DNA from: Plasmodiophora brassicae
Lineage: Eukaryota; Endomyxa; Phytomyxea; Plasmodiophorida; Plasmodiophoridae
Assembly (NCBI GenBank): GCA_039704465.1
Contig: JASFAU010000007.1
Coordinates: forward strand, 992,001-1,056,000
Direction of reading: 5' to 3'
DNA length: 64,000 bases
The notes beneath the pieces are model-generated. The model searched no databases. It was not told where the DNA came from and worked only from the letters and a program-made list of their open reading frames with translations. Below are positions 45,252-55,939 of the stretch, in pieces (positions within the stretch are counted from its first letter, which is position 1; every line of letters starts with the position of its first letter). The translations under genes were made by a program, and so were the position numbers.

Positions 45252-46448
45252 TTAGTTTCGGGATGAGCAGAGCGCCATGCGCGGGGAGGAGCACGGCACC
45301 TGGGAGATCCCAGGGCGTTTGTCGGCCGCACCAATACCCAGCAGGCCGCACATGAACGCCTGCTTGGGCAGGCTGGTCGCCGTCGCCATGTCATCGGACC
45401 ACGGGCCCCGACGCTCGTCTATCGAGTGCATCGCGCCCATGCCGTCTGACGAGTACCCAGTCCAAACCGGGACGCTGCCCTTTGTCGTGGCGTCGACGAC
45501 CTTCTCCATCTGCGATCGCGATTTGAACACGGCCGCCTGCATGCCATGGCCCTCGCAGACGCGGGACGCTTCGGTCCACCCGCCGAACAGGACGGCGTTC
45601 GGGAAGAACACGAATCGCGTGCCCTGCACGGTCACCTCGATCGGATCTTTCGATTTCGACTTGTCGTCTGATGACGTCGCAGACGACGACGACGACGATG
45701 ACGATGACGATCCACTGCGGCTACTGGACGAGGACAACGCCGCCGGCTTTGACCCGCTAGGCGACTTGCCTTGACTCGATACCGCCTTCTTCGGTTTGGA
45801 ACCCGACGACGACGTCGACGACGACGATGATGGGGAGCCGGACGCGGACGACCTCGACGGTGGTATCACCGACTTGGGCGGCACGACAGGGGCGCGTGAC
45901 GGCTGTTCCGGCGGGGTCTGCTTGGCGTTCGGGTTGCTGCTGGAGATGAAATCGGGCACAGGGATATCACCATCGCGGATGCCCTCGGCGCGAACGGCGA
46001 CGGGGTCGACGAGCGCGCACAGGGCCGCCTTCTTGGTGTGGCAATCGGCGGGGCGGATACCAGTGACGTTGCCGGCAACGCTTAACAGCCCACACTGGGA
46101 TGGGTCGGCGTCTGGTGCGTTCGCCAGACCGAACGTTTTCTTCCACGGCGGCATGTCGGGGATGGCAACCTCGAACTGGCCGGATTTGTCGGTCTGGTAG
46201 GCGGTCCAGACACCACCGTCCTCGGACAGGTACTCGGACACGTTCAGGATCTGGCCGCGGTTCTCGAACACGGCGAGGGTCTTGCCTTGCGACTGGCAGT
46301 ACAGTTTGGCCTCGGCCCAGGTGCGCGCCTGTTCACCAGGGTAGAACGTGTACCGAATACCGTCAAACGTGAACGACGTTTGCATTGGTACACCTACGCC
46401 AACGAGGGCGGCGATGGTAACGGCAGCGATGACAGCACGTACCGTCAT
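45252..46448 (-). CDS. Secreted protein with two C-type-lectin-like domains and a Ser-rich linker
   Basis: Intronless, about 398 residues from the ATG at 46448, which gives a clean signal peptide (MTVRAVIAAVTIAALVGVGV). The first lectin-like module contains RTWAEAKLYCQSQGKTLAVF, VWTAYQ and CHTKKAALC. A roughly 110-residue Ser/Pro/Lys linker follows, with runs of Ser. The second module has WTEASRVCEGHGMQAAVFKS, VWTGYSSDG and SSPRMALC. Trp-Thr-(Ala/Gly)-Tyr and the paired cysteines are typical CTLD features. Calcium-binding EPN or QPD motifs are absent, so sugar binding is uncertain. It is probably an extracellular or cyst-wall protein, with the linker a likely O-glycosylation target. Confidence 0.7.
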   Translation of the reverse strand: MTVRAVIAAVTIAALVGVGVPMQTSFTFDGIRYTFYPGEQARTWAEAKLYCQSQGKTLAVFENRGQILNVSEYLSEDGGVWTAYQTDKSGQFEVAIPDMPPWKKTFGLANAPDADPSQCGLLSVAGNVTGIRPADCHTKKAALCALVDPVAVRAEGIRDGDIPVPDFISSSNPNAKQTPPEQPSRAPVVPPKSVIPPSRSSASGSPSSSSSTSSSGSKPKKAVSSQGKSPSGSKPAALSSSSSRSGSSSSSSSSSSATSSDDKSKSKDPIEVTVQGTRFVFFPNAVLFGGWTEASRVCEGHGMQAAVFKSRSQMEKVVDATTKGSVPVWTGYSSDGMGAMHSIDERRGPWSDDMATATSLPKQAFMCGLLGIGAADKRPGISQVPCSSPRMALCSSRN

Positions 46449-47130
46449 GGTATTAGGTGAGTTCGAGATGGGCACGACTCGCTACGTTCGTATGTGCTCC
46501 CAGATAAGGTCTGACTGGATTTTCAACGACCACACCTGCAACTGGAGCAAAGTGTGACGCCACGGCCGTGACGTCATGTCGACGTCCACTGCGGTCTGGT
46601 AGGCAGGCGTGCCCATGTATTCGCCGGTAACCTAAGCGGCTGTATTAATTGCATGCGGGTAAATGACGCCCTGGTCGTGGCGCAACTCGACGTACCCGAC
46701 CATGCACTGACATCTGTCCGCACCTCCGACAGAGACCCCCAGTGCAAGGAGTGCCGATGGGGCAGAATCTGTCAACACGACCGAGCGAGACCCCCGTGCA
46801 AGGAGCGTGTCTCGGAAGCAGAATCTGCGCAAGCGCCACCGGCGTCAAACGACGGCAAATGTCGACTGTATCGCGAGATTCGCCATCACAACAGCGCATC
46901 AGCAGGCGACCTGCATCCCGATATGTCACGTTCACTTGCCCTGGAGCGATTGTCGTACGCAGCGATTGCGCGCAGGTCTGGACGTCGGCTCCGTTGTGGA
47001 ACCGCGAGAGGCATCCGCGTGCTACGATGGCAGCGATTGGCGGCATGTTGAGGCCGGGCCGCGGCAGAGACAGGCCGATTGGGTCTGCAGATGCAGTTCG
47101 ACGGACTCCGCGCAGTGGCACCGCTGCGCG
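46449..47130. other. Intergenic region with decayed zinc-knuckle fragments
   Basis: About 680 bp. At 46731-46810 the forward strand encodes CKECRWGRICQHDRARPPCK, a clear copy of the Cys-His-Cys-Cys repeat found at the 3' end of the next gene. It is followed by a more degraded copy in another frame. These fragments are probably remnants of a paralogous repeat or a lost 5' part of the downstream gene. Confidence 0.55.
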
Positions 47131-49335
47131 ATGTTCCATTTCAGGTCCCGAGTTGGCCTGCGCGGCATGACGTCCTGCTCTGCAGCGGCAGTCGACCTGG
47201 CGGCATGTCCAGCGTTAGCGACACGGGAGACATGGCGGCCAGTTGCCCATCTCGATGGAGACGTCGAATGCTTGATAGCAGCGACAGCAGACGACGTCAG
47301 CTGGCGTCCCCACAATGACGCATCGCTCCAGCAGGTGTCCCCCGACATGGGGTTGCCGTCCGTCTCTACCCATGCGGATGTGATCTCTCTGACTGATTCC
47401 AACGGGCATCTTCCCGTGGACATCGATGCTCGAACTGTCCCCTGCCATGGCGGGTGTGGCATGTGGCCAGCATCGTCAGCTGGCAATGGCGTCCTCAGCA
47501 ACGGAAACGTAATATCGTCGCCAATCGAGCTGCCGGGATTACCGTCCGACACTTCCGATGTGGAATTTCTGTCGCATATGAACCCCAACGGGCAGCACCT
47601 TCCCTTTGAGGTTCACGGTCGATTCAGTCCCTGTCGTGGCGAGTTCGGATCGCAAGGCGTTACTGCAATACTTCACGAGAGCATACCTCACACCTGGCAC
47701 ACAAACGCCAACGCGCATCCTCAATGTGACATCCAAACTCCAATGGACCCCTGTTACAATGGGTTTGCCTGGCTAGGCGTTCCTGATGACACACCTCAAG
47801 ACGCCACTTTGAGCACATGGCCATTTACAAGCGCCAACCAGCACCTTGCCATCGACTTCCACCCTGATCCAATCGAACCTTGCCAGTGCCAATTTCCATC
47901 GCAAGGGATTTCCGAAGTACTACTACACGACACCGCTTTAGGCGCATGGCCAACCAATGCCAACGGGCATCACGCCATTGACATCCTACCTCCAACTGTC
48001 CCCTGTCCCATCGAATTCCAAACGCAAGACGTAGCCGAAATATCACAAGACGCCACGTTCAGCGCATGGCCAATTACCAACTCCAACGGACGTCTCCTCA
48101 TTGACAGCCAATATCCAATTGAAGAGAGCTGCCATGGCGAATTTCAACCGCAAGGCGTCGCCCAAGTACTACAGGCCGAGTGCACTTTAGGCGCGTGGCC
48201 ACTCAATGCCAACGGGCACCACCGCGCCATTGACGTCCTATCTCCAATGACCTCCCGTTCTATCGAATTTGAATTGCAGGACGCAGCCGAAGTACCACAA
48301 GGCGCCACTTTCAGCTCATGGCCGACGAATTCCAACTGGGATAGTCTTCCCATTGACACCCGATCTCCTTTCGACCCCAGTGGTTTTCAGTACTCCACTT
48401 TGAGCACCTTGGCAATGACGTTCTCCAGGACCCAGGTTCCATACCTTGTCGAATTCGGTGACCCAGTTCATCAAGCCGTAGCGAGTATCTCAGACGAATC
48501 CAATGGTGCATTCTTATCGAGGCAGGAGTTCCCTGAAATTGGGCACTGGATGCAAATGGCGGTCCCGAATGTGCTGTCTACTGATTCCAGTGTACGGCAA
48601 CGGCCAACCCAGTGCCCGCCGAACCAAGCCGCCACCGACCGAGGCGACCTCGTTCCAGACACACTGAATCCAACCCAGTTTCAGGTTGGCGATTATCCTG
48701 CGTTCATTGGAACGAGCGCGCCACCTCCCGTAATATCGGTCGCCACATCCAGCCATGAAGGTTGCAGTGTTGCCCCGTTTGCGTCTCAACCAGTGCGGAC
48801 TCAAGGTACAACGGAAGAACCTGCCACCACGAGCGACCGCAGGGTGCACCCATTGCCATCCGAACGTCATGGGCAGGTCAAATGCCTCCGAGGGCGGTGT
48901 GAGAACGGGCAATGGAAAAGGGTTTGCAGCCCGCACGCTTACTGTGAACATGAACGACGGAAAGGAGATTGCACGACGTGTGGCGGTCCCGGAATCTGTG
49001 CGCATCGGCGAGTCAAGTACTTATGCAAAGCCTGTGGAGGGAAGGAGGGCATCTGTCAACACGAGCGGCATAGCTGGTCCAAGTGCAACGAGTGCCGAGG
49101 AGGTGCCATGTGTGAACACGACCGACAGAGATTCCACTACAAGAAGTGTCGAGGGGGCGGCATCTGTCAGCACGATCGAAGGAGAGCCCGGTGCAAGAAA
49201 TGTCGCGATGCACTTACTGTGGGGGCGTCAATGGTCTTTGTGAACACCAACGACGGAAAAGCCGATGCCGACTGTGTCGAGCGGCCAAATTCACTATGGC
49301 CTGAGCGGATTGACAACGAGCGACTTGTGTGGTGA
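47131..49335 (+). CDS. Tandem-repeat protein with C-terminal Cys/His zinc knuckles
   Basis: A continuous frame from the ATG at 47131 encodes about 734 residues. Residues about 60-420 consist of divergent tandem repeats of about 40 residues, recognisable by WPTNANGHHAIDIL, WPITNSNGRLLIDS and WPLNANGHHRAID, alternating with EFQTQDVAEISQDATFSA-type strands. The C-terminal 130 residues carry knuckles of the pattern C-x-H-x-R-x4-C-x2-C: YCEHERRKGDC, ICAHRRVKYLC, ICQHERHSWSKC, MCEHDRQRFHY (Cys to Tyr) and ICQHDRRRARC. A sixth copy (LCEHQRRKSRC) is present only in the +2 frame past about 49210, so the 3' end is frameshifted. I know this knuckle type from protists and giant viruses, of unknown function. 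The start is uncertain. Confidence 0.6.
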   Translation: MFHFRSRVGLRGMTSCSAAAVDLAACPALATRETWRPVAHLDGDVECLIAATADDVSWRPHNDASLQQVSPDMGLPSVSTHADVISLTDSNGHLPVDIDARTVPCHGGCGMWPASSAGNGVLSNGNVISSPIELPGLPSDTSDVEFLSHMNPNGQHLPFEVHGRFSPCRGEFGSQGVTAILHESIPHTWHTNANAHPQCDIQTPMDPCYNGFAWLGVPDDTPQDATLSTWPFTSANQHLAIDFHPDPIEPCQCQFPSQGISEVLLHDTALGAWPTNANGHHAIDILPPTVPCPIEFQTQDVAEISQDATFSAWPITNSNGRLLIDSQYPIEESCHGEFQPQGVAQVLQAECTLGAWPLNANGHHRAIDVLSPMTSRSIEFELQDAAEVPQGATFSSWPTNSNWDSLPIDTRSPFDPSGFQYSTLSTLAMTFSRTQVPYLVEFGDPVHQAVASISDESNGAFLSRQEFPEIGHWMQMAVPNVLSTDSSVRQRPTQCPPNQAATDRGDLVPDTLNPTQFQVGDYPAFIGTSAPPPVISVATSSHEGCSVAPFASQPVRTQGTTEEPATTSDRRVHPLPSERHGQVKCLRGRCENGQWKRVCSPHAYCEHERRKGDCTTCGGPGICAHRRVKYLCKACGGKEGICQHERHSWSKCNECRGGAMCEHDRQRFHYKKCRGGGICQHDRRRARCKKCRDALTVGASMVFVNTNDGKADADCVERPNSLWPERIDNERLVW

Positions 49336-49924
49336 ATGAAGCATATCGCATGAAGCATAGTCACGTGCCCTGGTTGGCTCTAGTACAGGCGGCAGGTTGG
49401 CCGTTGTCGACCGGCGTTGCGGTGATCTCCATGTGGTACCTTGACACCATGGCATAGCCCAGACGATGCGCCTGCCTTGGTCCGATCGTCACGGTCACCT
49501 GTTGATCGGTGACGTCTTGTGGAAATACGTTCAGCAGTGCCAGGGTCAAATCTCCCGAAGAACTCGAAGACCTGCGTTCTTCTGGATGCTGATCGTGCCC
49601 AAGCGATATAGAGTCCAGCCTCGTGTTGAAATCACCAACTGAATAACGGGCGGTCACGATCAACACCCACAATAACGCAGGGACGATTTCCTCGGGCGTT
49701 GGTGTCCCTGACCCGTCTGACGACCGTCATGGGCGCCAGCATCGACATCCGCGGCAACAACCGTAGGTCGATCTCATCTCGGCAACTGTTGGAAAAGGGT
49801 GGCCTGATCCTATATTACCCACAGGGCTAACGAGACCTGCGCCCGTGGGACGGATAGTAACGCCCGGCGACACCACGACAACGTTTATAATGGACATGCA
49901 GCATGGGCTCCATCGTCCCGCCGA
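49336..49924. other. Intergenic region with one weak reverse-strand ORF
   Basis: A reverse-strand open frame at 49361-49672 (about 100 codons, containing GDLTLALLNVFPQDVTDQQV and RQAHRLGYAMVSRYHM) looks strand-like and could be the tail of a secreted hydrolase. No upstream exon with a signature was found, so I do not call a gene. The rest shows nothing. Confidence 0.35.
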
Positions 49925-52110
49925 TCATAACGTCTGCACACGTTGAGGTTTGCTTGGAATCCTTTGTATGCCAATGGTAATTCGCGTGCCGTCCAGCTGG
50001 GCCAGCGACGTGTGCCGCTTAACGGATACCACGATGCGGTTGCGCTCAACGTAGGACCACGACACGGCATCTGGTGGTGCCAGGACAACGCGGTATCCAT
50101 TCGGGTAATGAAGGTCTTCGTTGAAGTAAATTTCAGTGTCAGCCGCCACAGACGGGTCCAGCGTGAACTCCAGGTGGAATGCGGCAGCCGTCGCATCAAA
50201 CGCCATAGAATGGATCCGGCCCTGAACCGCCGGTGCATACGTACGCCTACAGAACGGCACACATGCCTTCAGACGGCAACGTACCTTTGCGTAATGCCAA
50301 GCGAATGTCTTACGATAACGCCCGGAGCTTCTCCATCTGGATAGATCCATCGGCATTGAAGAGCCCTTCACCGTCCCCTGACTGGGTCGTAACGTCATCG
50401 GAATACTCTAGGCGGGTGTTTCGGTCAGAGCCAGGCAGGGCTGTTGCACGGCGCGCTGCTCGTTACTGTACTGCCAGTAGATCCAGGACAGCTGCATATC
50501 GTCGGCGTGCGACGTGACGCGGGTGATCTCCTGAGGACATAGGACCGGGTCCATGCACGCGCCAAACTCAGTCAACATCAAACCGCTGGATAGCCGGCGG
50601 CTATCCTTCGCCCGCGTTGAAATCTACAGAGATCGTCAAGGCCTTTATATGCGAATCCATGCATACAAGAAACCGTGTGCCGCACCTTGCGCTGGGCATA
50701 CTTGTCGCATAGGTGGGCGTCGGAAGCGACAGGGTTGCCATCGCGATCGCACGCCGATGGGCTCGCAATGCAACAGTAATTGTGCATCGACAGCACGGTC
50801 CGATTCGAGTACGGGCTGTGCGGTCCAGCAGGGTTCTCAGTGAACCCCACTTCATGGACAAGGCCACCAAAGATCGGGAACGAATCCGGAAACTGCGTCT
50901 CTTCGTAGATGACCAACGTCTTGTCGTCGGCTTCGCGAATGGCGTTGTGCACATCGTGGTGCAGGCCCTGCAGCAGGGTCCTGTCCACATAGCCAGGTTC
51001 TATGAGGCGGACGTTGTCCCAAACGTTGCCAATCCAGGGCTCTGTGTGAGGTGTGCCAGTCAGTCAGACAGGGCTCGTGCCTCGCCGCCGACACACTGAT
51101 GTACCGTTGAGCAGGTCGTAGCCGACGACGTACGGGGAGCCAGACAGGGCACGGGCGATCTGGTTCCACTGCTTGGCGAACGCACGTCGCAGATCTGCGC
51201 TGCCGAAGAAGTTATCAAACGCCGATCCGACTTCGGGGGTTAGGTAATATCGGGCAAAGTTCGTCTTGAGGCAGTCGGTTCGGTTGGCGTACCCGGTGAC
51301 AGGGTCGACAGAGACGCCCAGGTCGGGCAGAGTCTGGCAGGCGCCGAACAAGCGCCGGGCAATCTTGGCGAACACGCTGTCGCACGTCGGTTACAAACGC
51401 AGGTCGTCGGTTGCGGGCAGTGGACGTACCCGTCGCAGGAAGCCTGCATGGGACGGGTGGCCCAGTCGGGGAACCCTTCTCCACAGAACGATGGGTTCAT
51501 CAAATCCTAACGAACGCGATCAACGCTATAGGATAATATTGTTGGTGCCACGGCAGGTTGGTTGTACCTGGTGCGAGTCGATGACCGTATAGATGCCAGC
51601 CCGGCCCAGTTCGTCGACCAGATCTGTGCATGTCGGTTGGTGTCCATTGGTCAGCACCACCCGCGGATCAGCGTTACGTACCGCGGATCTCGCCCAAGAA
51701 CGTCTCGTTGTACAGACCGGGTGAGGGCTCGACAGCTGCCCAGAGGACGCCGAGGCGCACGACGTTGAACCTGTGCCCACCGCTGTAGTGCTGTCCCCAG
51801 GCGAAGGCGAGTGGAACGGTCTCACCCCCATTGCCGTAGCAGATCGATGTCGTGCGCTGCTAGGGACCGACTCGAATCGAACGCATCGCGTCGCGGGATG
51901 TACGGCGGGACCTTCTCGACCACATTCTGCGCCCGTCAGACAGCGACGACGTCGGCTCGCGACGCGTACCAATCCATGGAAGATACGCTGCCGCCCGAAC
52001 TGGTCCACAATGACGCCGCCCGACGCCACGTGGAACAGGTCGCCCGCACACGCACAGGAGCAGCACGCGACCAGCGCAGCAACGGCGACCCGCTGCATGA
52101 CACCCAGCAT
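49925..52110 (-). CDS. GH5 endoglycoceramidase-like glycosidase, secreted
   Basis: Reverse-strand multi-exon gene. Solved exons: 52110-51970, 51926-51826, 51770-51682, 51623-51568, 51506-51430, 51376-51105, then from 51041 on; the last exon is 50246-49925. A signal peptide (MLGVMQRVAVAALVACCSCACA) precedes IVDQFGRQRIFHGLNVVEK. Catalytic features: acid/base Glu in YDLLNEPW, restored across intron 51042-51104; GLVHEVGF and VLSMHNYC; nucleophile Glu in MLTEFGACMDP; then SWIYWQY and a C-terminal beta domain (FHLEFTLDP). This is the endoglycoceramidase pattern: release of the glycan from glycosphingolipids or related glycolipids. The intron near 50.6 kb was not fully resolved. Confidence 0.85.
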
Positions 52111-52592
52111 TCGACGAGGACGACCCGGTTGCCACGAATGTAACGCCGACGGGCCGGGCGAACGCGACTGACTTCGCGCGACGCACGCCCCTGTCACGCA
52201 ACCGCCCAGTGGCCAGTGGGGACTTTGGGGGGCGCCATGCCGTGTTGCCGTGCGCGGCACGTCGAGGCAGGCGCCGCATCAGGTCGCCAACTGAAATGAG
52301 CGCAACGACGGGATATTGCCCGCTGATTCCCGTTCATGTGCATACGGTGTCATTACCTAACGCCGACAAGCCCCGCTTGTTCTCGCGGCCGGGGCCCACC
52401 GCCACATCGTAAATACGCGCCAACCGCCAATGGGGGACCTTTCGCAGGAAAGTTCCGGACTGCAGCGCGATCGGCAAGTGCGCCGCCACGGCACGGGCGG
52501 GCGACTGCGAGGCTACACACCCGCAGTCGCACGCGCCCGTCAGATTGCACGACCAGCAACCCGGACGGGGGGAACCGACCGCCCGTACAACC
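52111..52592. other. Divergent intergenic region, no gene seen
   Basis: About 480 bp between the endoglycoceramidase and GrpE start codons, likely holding both promoters. Overlapping shadow ORFs only. Confidence 0.4.
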
Positions 52593-53570
52593 ATGTCGCT
52601 CGCACTGGGACGATTCATGAGGCGGGCTTCCGGACTCGCGTTGTACCGACGGCAGATGCCTGTCGCTGCGCCGATCGCCCGGATGCTGTTCTCCAGTGCC
52701 ACCAATGGCACCCCGAAGGACGCCAAGCCGAACGATGCCGCGGCGGCAGCAGCGACACCGGATGACCCGAAGGACGCTGCGGCCGGCGCGGCACCTGCCG
52801 AAGGCGCTGACAAGGTCGCTGCCGGCGAGGAGAAGCAGCAGACAGATGCGGAGACATCCGTACGCGTTGTCGTTATACCAGTCGTATCCTGAGCTGGTCT
52901 GACCCGCAGTCGCATAGTCGGACGCACGTGAGGACGAGATGGCCCAAATGGCGGACCTGATCTCGGAGAAGGACGAGGAGATTCTCGACATCAAGGAGAA
53001 ACTGTACCGGGCGCTGGCGGGTACCTACCGGCGGGCGGTCTCATCCGCGTCGTCGTATACTGAGTACGCTGATGCATAGAGATGGAGAACGTTCGCCACC
53101 GATCGAAGCGTGATGTGGACAACGCGTACAAGTACTCGATAACCGGGTTCGCCAAGGACCTGCTGGAGGTGTCCGACAACCTGAACCGGGCCCTGGAAAA
53201 TGTTGACCGTCATGAGGCCGCCAAGAACGCCCCGCTGAAGTCGCTGCTCGAGGGCCTTGAGCTGACCGAGTCCGGCCTGCGAAAAGCGTTCGGCAAGCAC
53301 GGCGTCGAACAGATGCACGTTGTCGTGGGCGAGACGCCGTTCAACCCGCATTCGCACAATGCCCTCTTCGAGGAGCCGACCACAACGCAGACACATGGTA
53401 CCATCGCCAAGGTCATCATCCCCGGGTTCATGTTCAAGGACCGCGTCCTGCGATCCGCCGGCGTCGCGACCTACAAGAACCCGAACGGCCCCGCCAAGCA
53501 GGCGGATACCCCCAAACAGGGCGATGCAGGCGCCGAACCGCCAAAGGAGGGCGGCGAATCCTCTAACTGA
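52593..53570 (+). CDS. Mitochondrial GrpE (Hsp70 nucleotide-exchange factor)
   Basis: Three exons, 52593-52859, 52933-53020 and 53080-53570, with introns of 73 and 59 bp. The first exon encodes a basic leader (MSLALGRFMRRASGLALYRR) and an Ala/Asp-rich spacer, as for mitochondrial import. The long GrpE helix spans the second junction (DISEKDEEILDIKEKLYRAL, then MENVRHRSKRDVDNAYKYS). The head contains LLEVSDNLNRALENV, FNPHSHNALFEEP and IAKVIIPGFMFKDRVLRSAGV. GrpE/Mge1 releases ADP from mitochondrial Hsp70 during protein import and folding. The protein has an unusual Lys/Pro-rich tail after the final beta strand. Confidence 0.93.
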
Positions 53571-53613
53571 TCGTATACACGCTCCTATACCCATTCGTCT
53601 ACCTATGGTTTAC

Positions 53614-54735
53614 CTATGGAACATGCCCGGGCGAGAACGTCGCTATCGGTTCGTCGAACGCGTTCCGGCTCAGGCTCACGCTGCATTGCCGTTGCACGCG
53701 AACGAGCTCATCGCGGCCAGCGCCGGTGACGACGTTCCCTGTCAGGTCGACATGTCGCAGCGAGGGTTGCTTGGTCGCAATGGCACTGGCGATCGCCCTG
53801 GCACCGTCGTCGCCGATCCAGTTGTCACGAAGGTGAAGAGCGTGTAGGCGCAGCTGCGACAACGCCAGGGAGCGTGCGCCCGGGTCGCCGATCGAACAGT
53901 TGTCCATGGCGAGGTCGGTGATCGGTGCCGTGCCAGCGGCGACGATGCCGGCGCCTTGATCGCCAACGCGTGCCATGCCGACCGCCAGGCGCCGGAGCGA
54001 TGCGCAATGGGCCAGGGCACGAAGCGCCACCAGAGCACCGTCGCGAGACCATCCGATGTGGAACAGGTCTAGCGAGGTGAGCGTCGGGCACGCCGCCGCC
54101 ACCCGCAAGATCGGCCAGGTGCCCGCGTCACCGATGGCCGCGTTGTCGGACACGTTCAACGCGACGATTCCGATGGGTCGTCGGAGGAACGCGGCGCAGA
54201 GCACGGTCAAGCCGCGAGCGCCGAACGCATTGCTGCGAAGGTCCATGTCCCTGACGGCGGGTGGCAGGTGGGCGGCCAGGGCGATCAGGGCGTCGTCGTC
54301 GATGCTGGCGCGACGCAGGTCGAACGAGACGATGTTGTCGTAGAGGACGGGCGTGCTGGCGATGGACTCGGCCAGATGCAGCGGGCCGACCCGCCTCAGG
54401 TCCCAGTTGTGCAGGTCGAGGCGGAACTGGGCGTCCGCCAGCCCTGGGCGTCGCGTGCTGTGCGCCATGATCGTTAGGCCCCGGACCATCAGGTCCACCT
54501 CGCCCTCGAGGCACTCCCCATGGTCATCGCGGAACAGCTCCATCCCATGGCGGATGAACGATTCCAGGGCGTCGCCGCCGACCACCTCGACATCGCTGCC
54601 GGGGCCCGTCCTCGGCTCGACCTTGCCGCTCCTGGCGACGTCGAACCCGTCAGCGCTGACCTCCATTGCCGGTTCGTGACGAGCAATCGGTGGCCGTACG
54701 CCGACGGGATCACTGGAGGGTACCTCGGGTGGCAT
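53614..54735 (-). CDS. Leucine-rich-repeat (RNI-like) protein
   Basis: Intronless, 373 residues. From residue about 130 the sequence has LRRs of ribonuclease-inhibitor type: NIVSFDLRRASIDDDALIAL, VRDMDLRSNAFGARGLTVLC, IVALNVSDNAAIGDAG, LTSLDLFHIGWSRDGALVAL, LHALHLRDNWIGDDGARAIA and LRHVDLTGNVVTGAGRDEL. The N-terminal 110 residues are polar and without a known domain. RNI-type LRRs form a curved protein-binding surface; the partner is unknown. It converges with GrpE, with only 43 bp between stops, and is co-directional with the PP2C gene upstream. Confidence 0.82.
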   Translation of the reverse strand: MPPEVPSSDPVGVRPPIARHEPAMEVSADGFDVARSGKVEPRTGPGSDVEVVGGDALESFIRHGMELFRDDHGECLEGEVDLMVRGLTIMAHSTRRPGLADAQFRLDLHNWDLRRVGPLHLAESIASTPVLYDNIVSFDLRRASIDDDALIALAAHLPPAVRDMDLRSNAFGARGLTVLCAAFLRRPIGIVALNVSDNAAIGDAGTWPILRVAAACPTLTSLDLFHIGWSRDGALVALRALAHCASLRRLAVGMARVGDQGAGIVAAGTAPITDLAMDNCSIGDPGARSLALSQLRLHALHLRDNWIGDDGARAIASAIATKQPSLRHVDLTGNVVTGAGRDELVRVQRQCSVSLSRNAFDEPIATFSPGHVP

Positions 54736-54919
54736 ATCCGACCAGGGTTACCATTGCACATTGGGTCGCACCGGCGAAGCGCAGGTCTACTGGTCGTCGT
54801 TCTAGACCTGGTGCACCCTGCCAGCGGTACGACTGTACCGTTCGAGAACATTCGCGGGCCTGCGATACTCGGCCATCGTCGTTGCTATTTAGAGTAGCGG
54901 GACGGCGGGCCGCCCTGCT

Positions 54920-55939
54920 TTATATATTAAGGGGGACGACTACAACGGTGATATCGTCGTTGCTGCCGCGCTGGACAGCGAGTTTGGCGAGTTCTCTGGC
55001 CGTTTCCGAGGCAGACTGCCCAGCACGAAGCCCATCGACGGCGGTCTCGACTGCGAGGGCGTTGTCGACCACGTCCCACAGCCCGTCGCATGCCATGATC
55101 AAGCACTGATGCCCAGGTGTTATCTCCTCCTGGCCGCACCCGCGCGTAAGCAACCGTGGGCTAGCAGGCCGGACGGGCAGGTTGTACCTCGAATAGATCG
55201 GGAGTCGAGATCAGGGTCCCCGTTGTGCTGCCGTCCTTGTACTCGAAGTCGCCAATCGATCGCGTCACCGACATCAGGCCAAACATGCGATTGGACCTGA
55301 CGAACCCGCCGGCCTCGACAACGCGAGCCTGTCGTAGCCGTCAGCGGCCGCCCACCTGGGACCCACGTACGCTTCACAGCCGTACCTTCTCCTGCGGATC
55401 CGTCGCCTTATGGTCCCGTGTCAGCATCTTCGACATGTTGTTGACGGAGCAGATGGCACGACAGTCGCCTAGGTTTGCGATGTACAATCGGGGTCCAGTG
55501 CGGATCGTGGCCACGACGCAGGACCCGGATGACTCTGCGCGCGAACCCGTCAGAGACGCCCAGCAATGGTCCCATGATAGACGAGTTACGTACGCTTCGG
55601 TCCATCGTCGTCCGGGTTCTCGTCAACCACGCCGGCTTTCTCGTTTTCGATGACCTGCATATGGTAGGTTCGCTCGGTGCTGAGCAGGCCGTCGGCCAGC
55701 GCCTGCTTGTAGTCGCCGGAGGCGAACGCGGGCGATTCGCGCACGCGATTGTGAAGCGTGTCGGCCAGGAACGCACTGCAGGCGTCGCCGCAGTGCCCGT
55801 CGTAGACGGCAAAGAACCCGACCGACGCATCTGCAGTCGACAGGGCCTCGACGATCGTGAACCGATCCTCGTTCGGGTGCCGCATCGTCTTGCACTGGAT
55901 GGAGAAGCCGCCCGATGCGGCAAACGGCGGCGGCGGCAT
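54920..55939 (-). CDS. PP2C-family protein serine/threonine phosphatase
   Basis: Four exons, 55939-55594, 55534-55386, 55328-55188 and 55129-54920, with introns of 57-59 bp. The PP2C metal-site motifs appear in order: NEDRF, VYDGHCGDACS, YIANLGDCRAI, RDHKATDPQEK, MSVTRSIGDFEYK, MACDGLWDVVDN and GSNDDITVVVV. All Asp residues that hold the two catalytic Mn/Mg ions are present, so it should be active. The protein is compact, with no extra domain, as in cytosolic PP2C phosphatases that counter stress kinases. I chose the ATG at 55939 (MPPPPFAASGG); the frame is open about 30 codons further upstream without an ATG. Confidence 0.92.
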
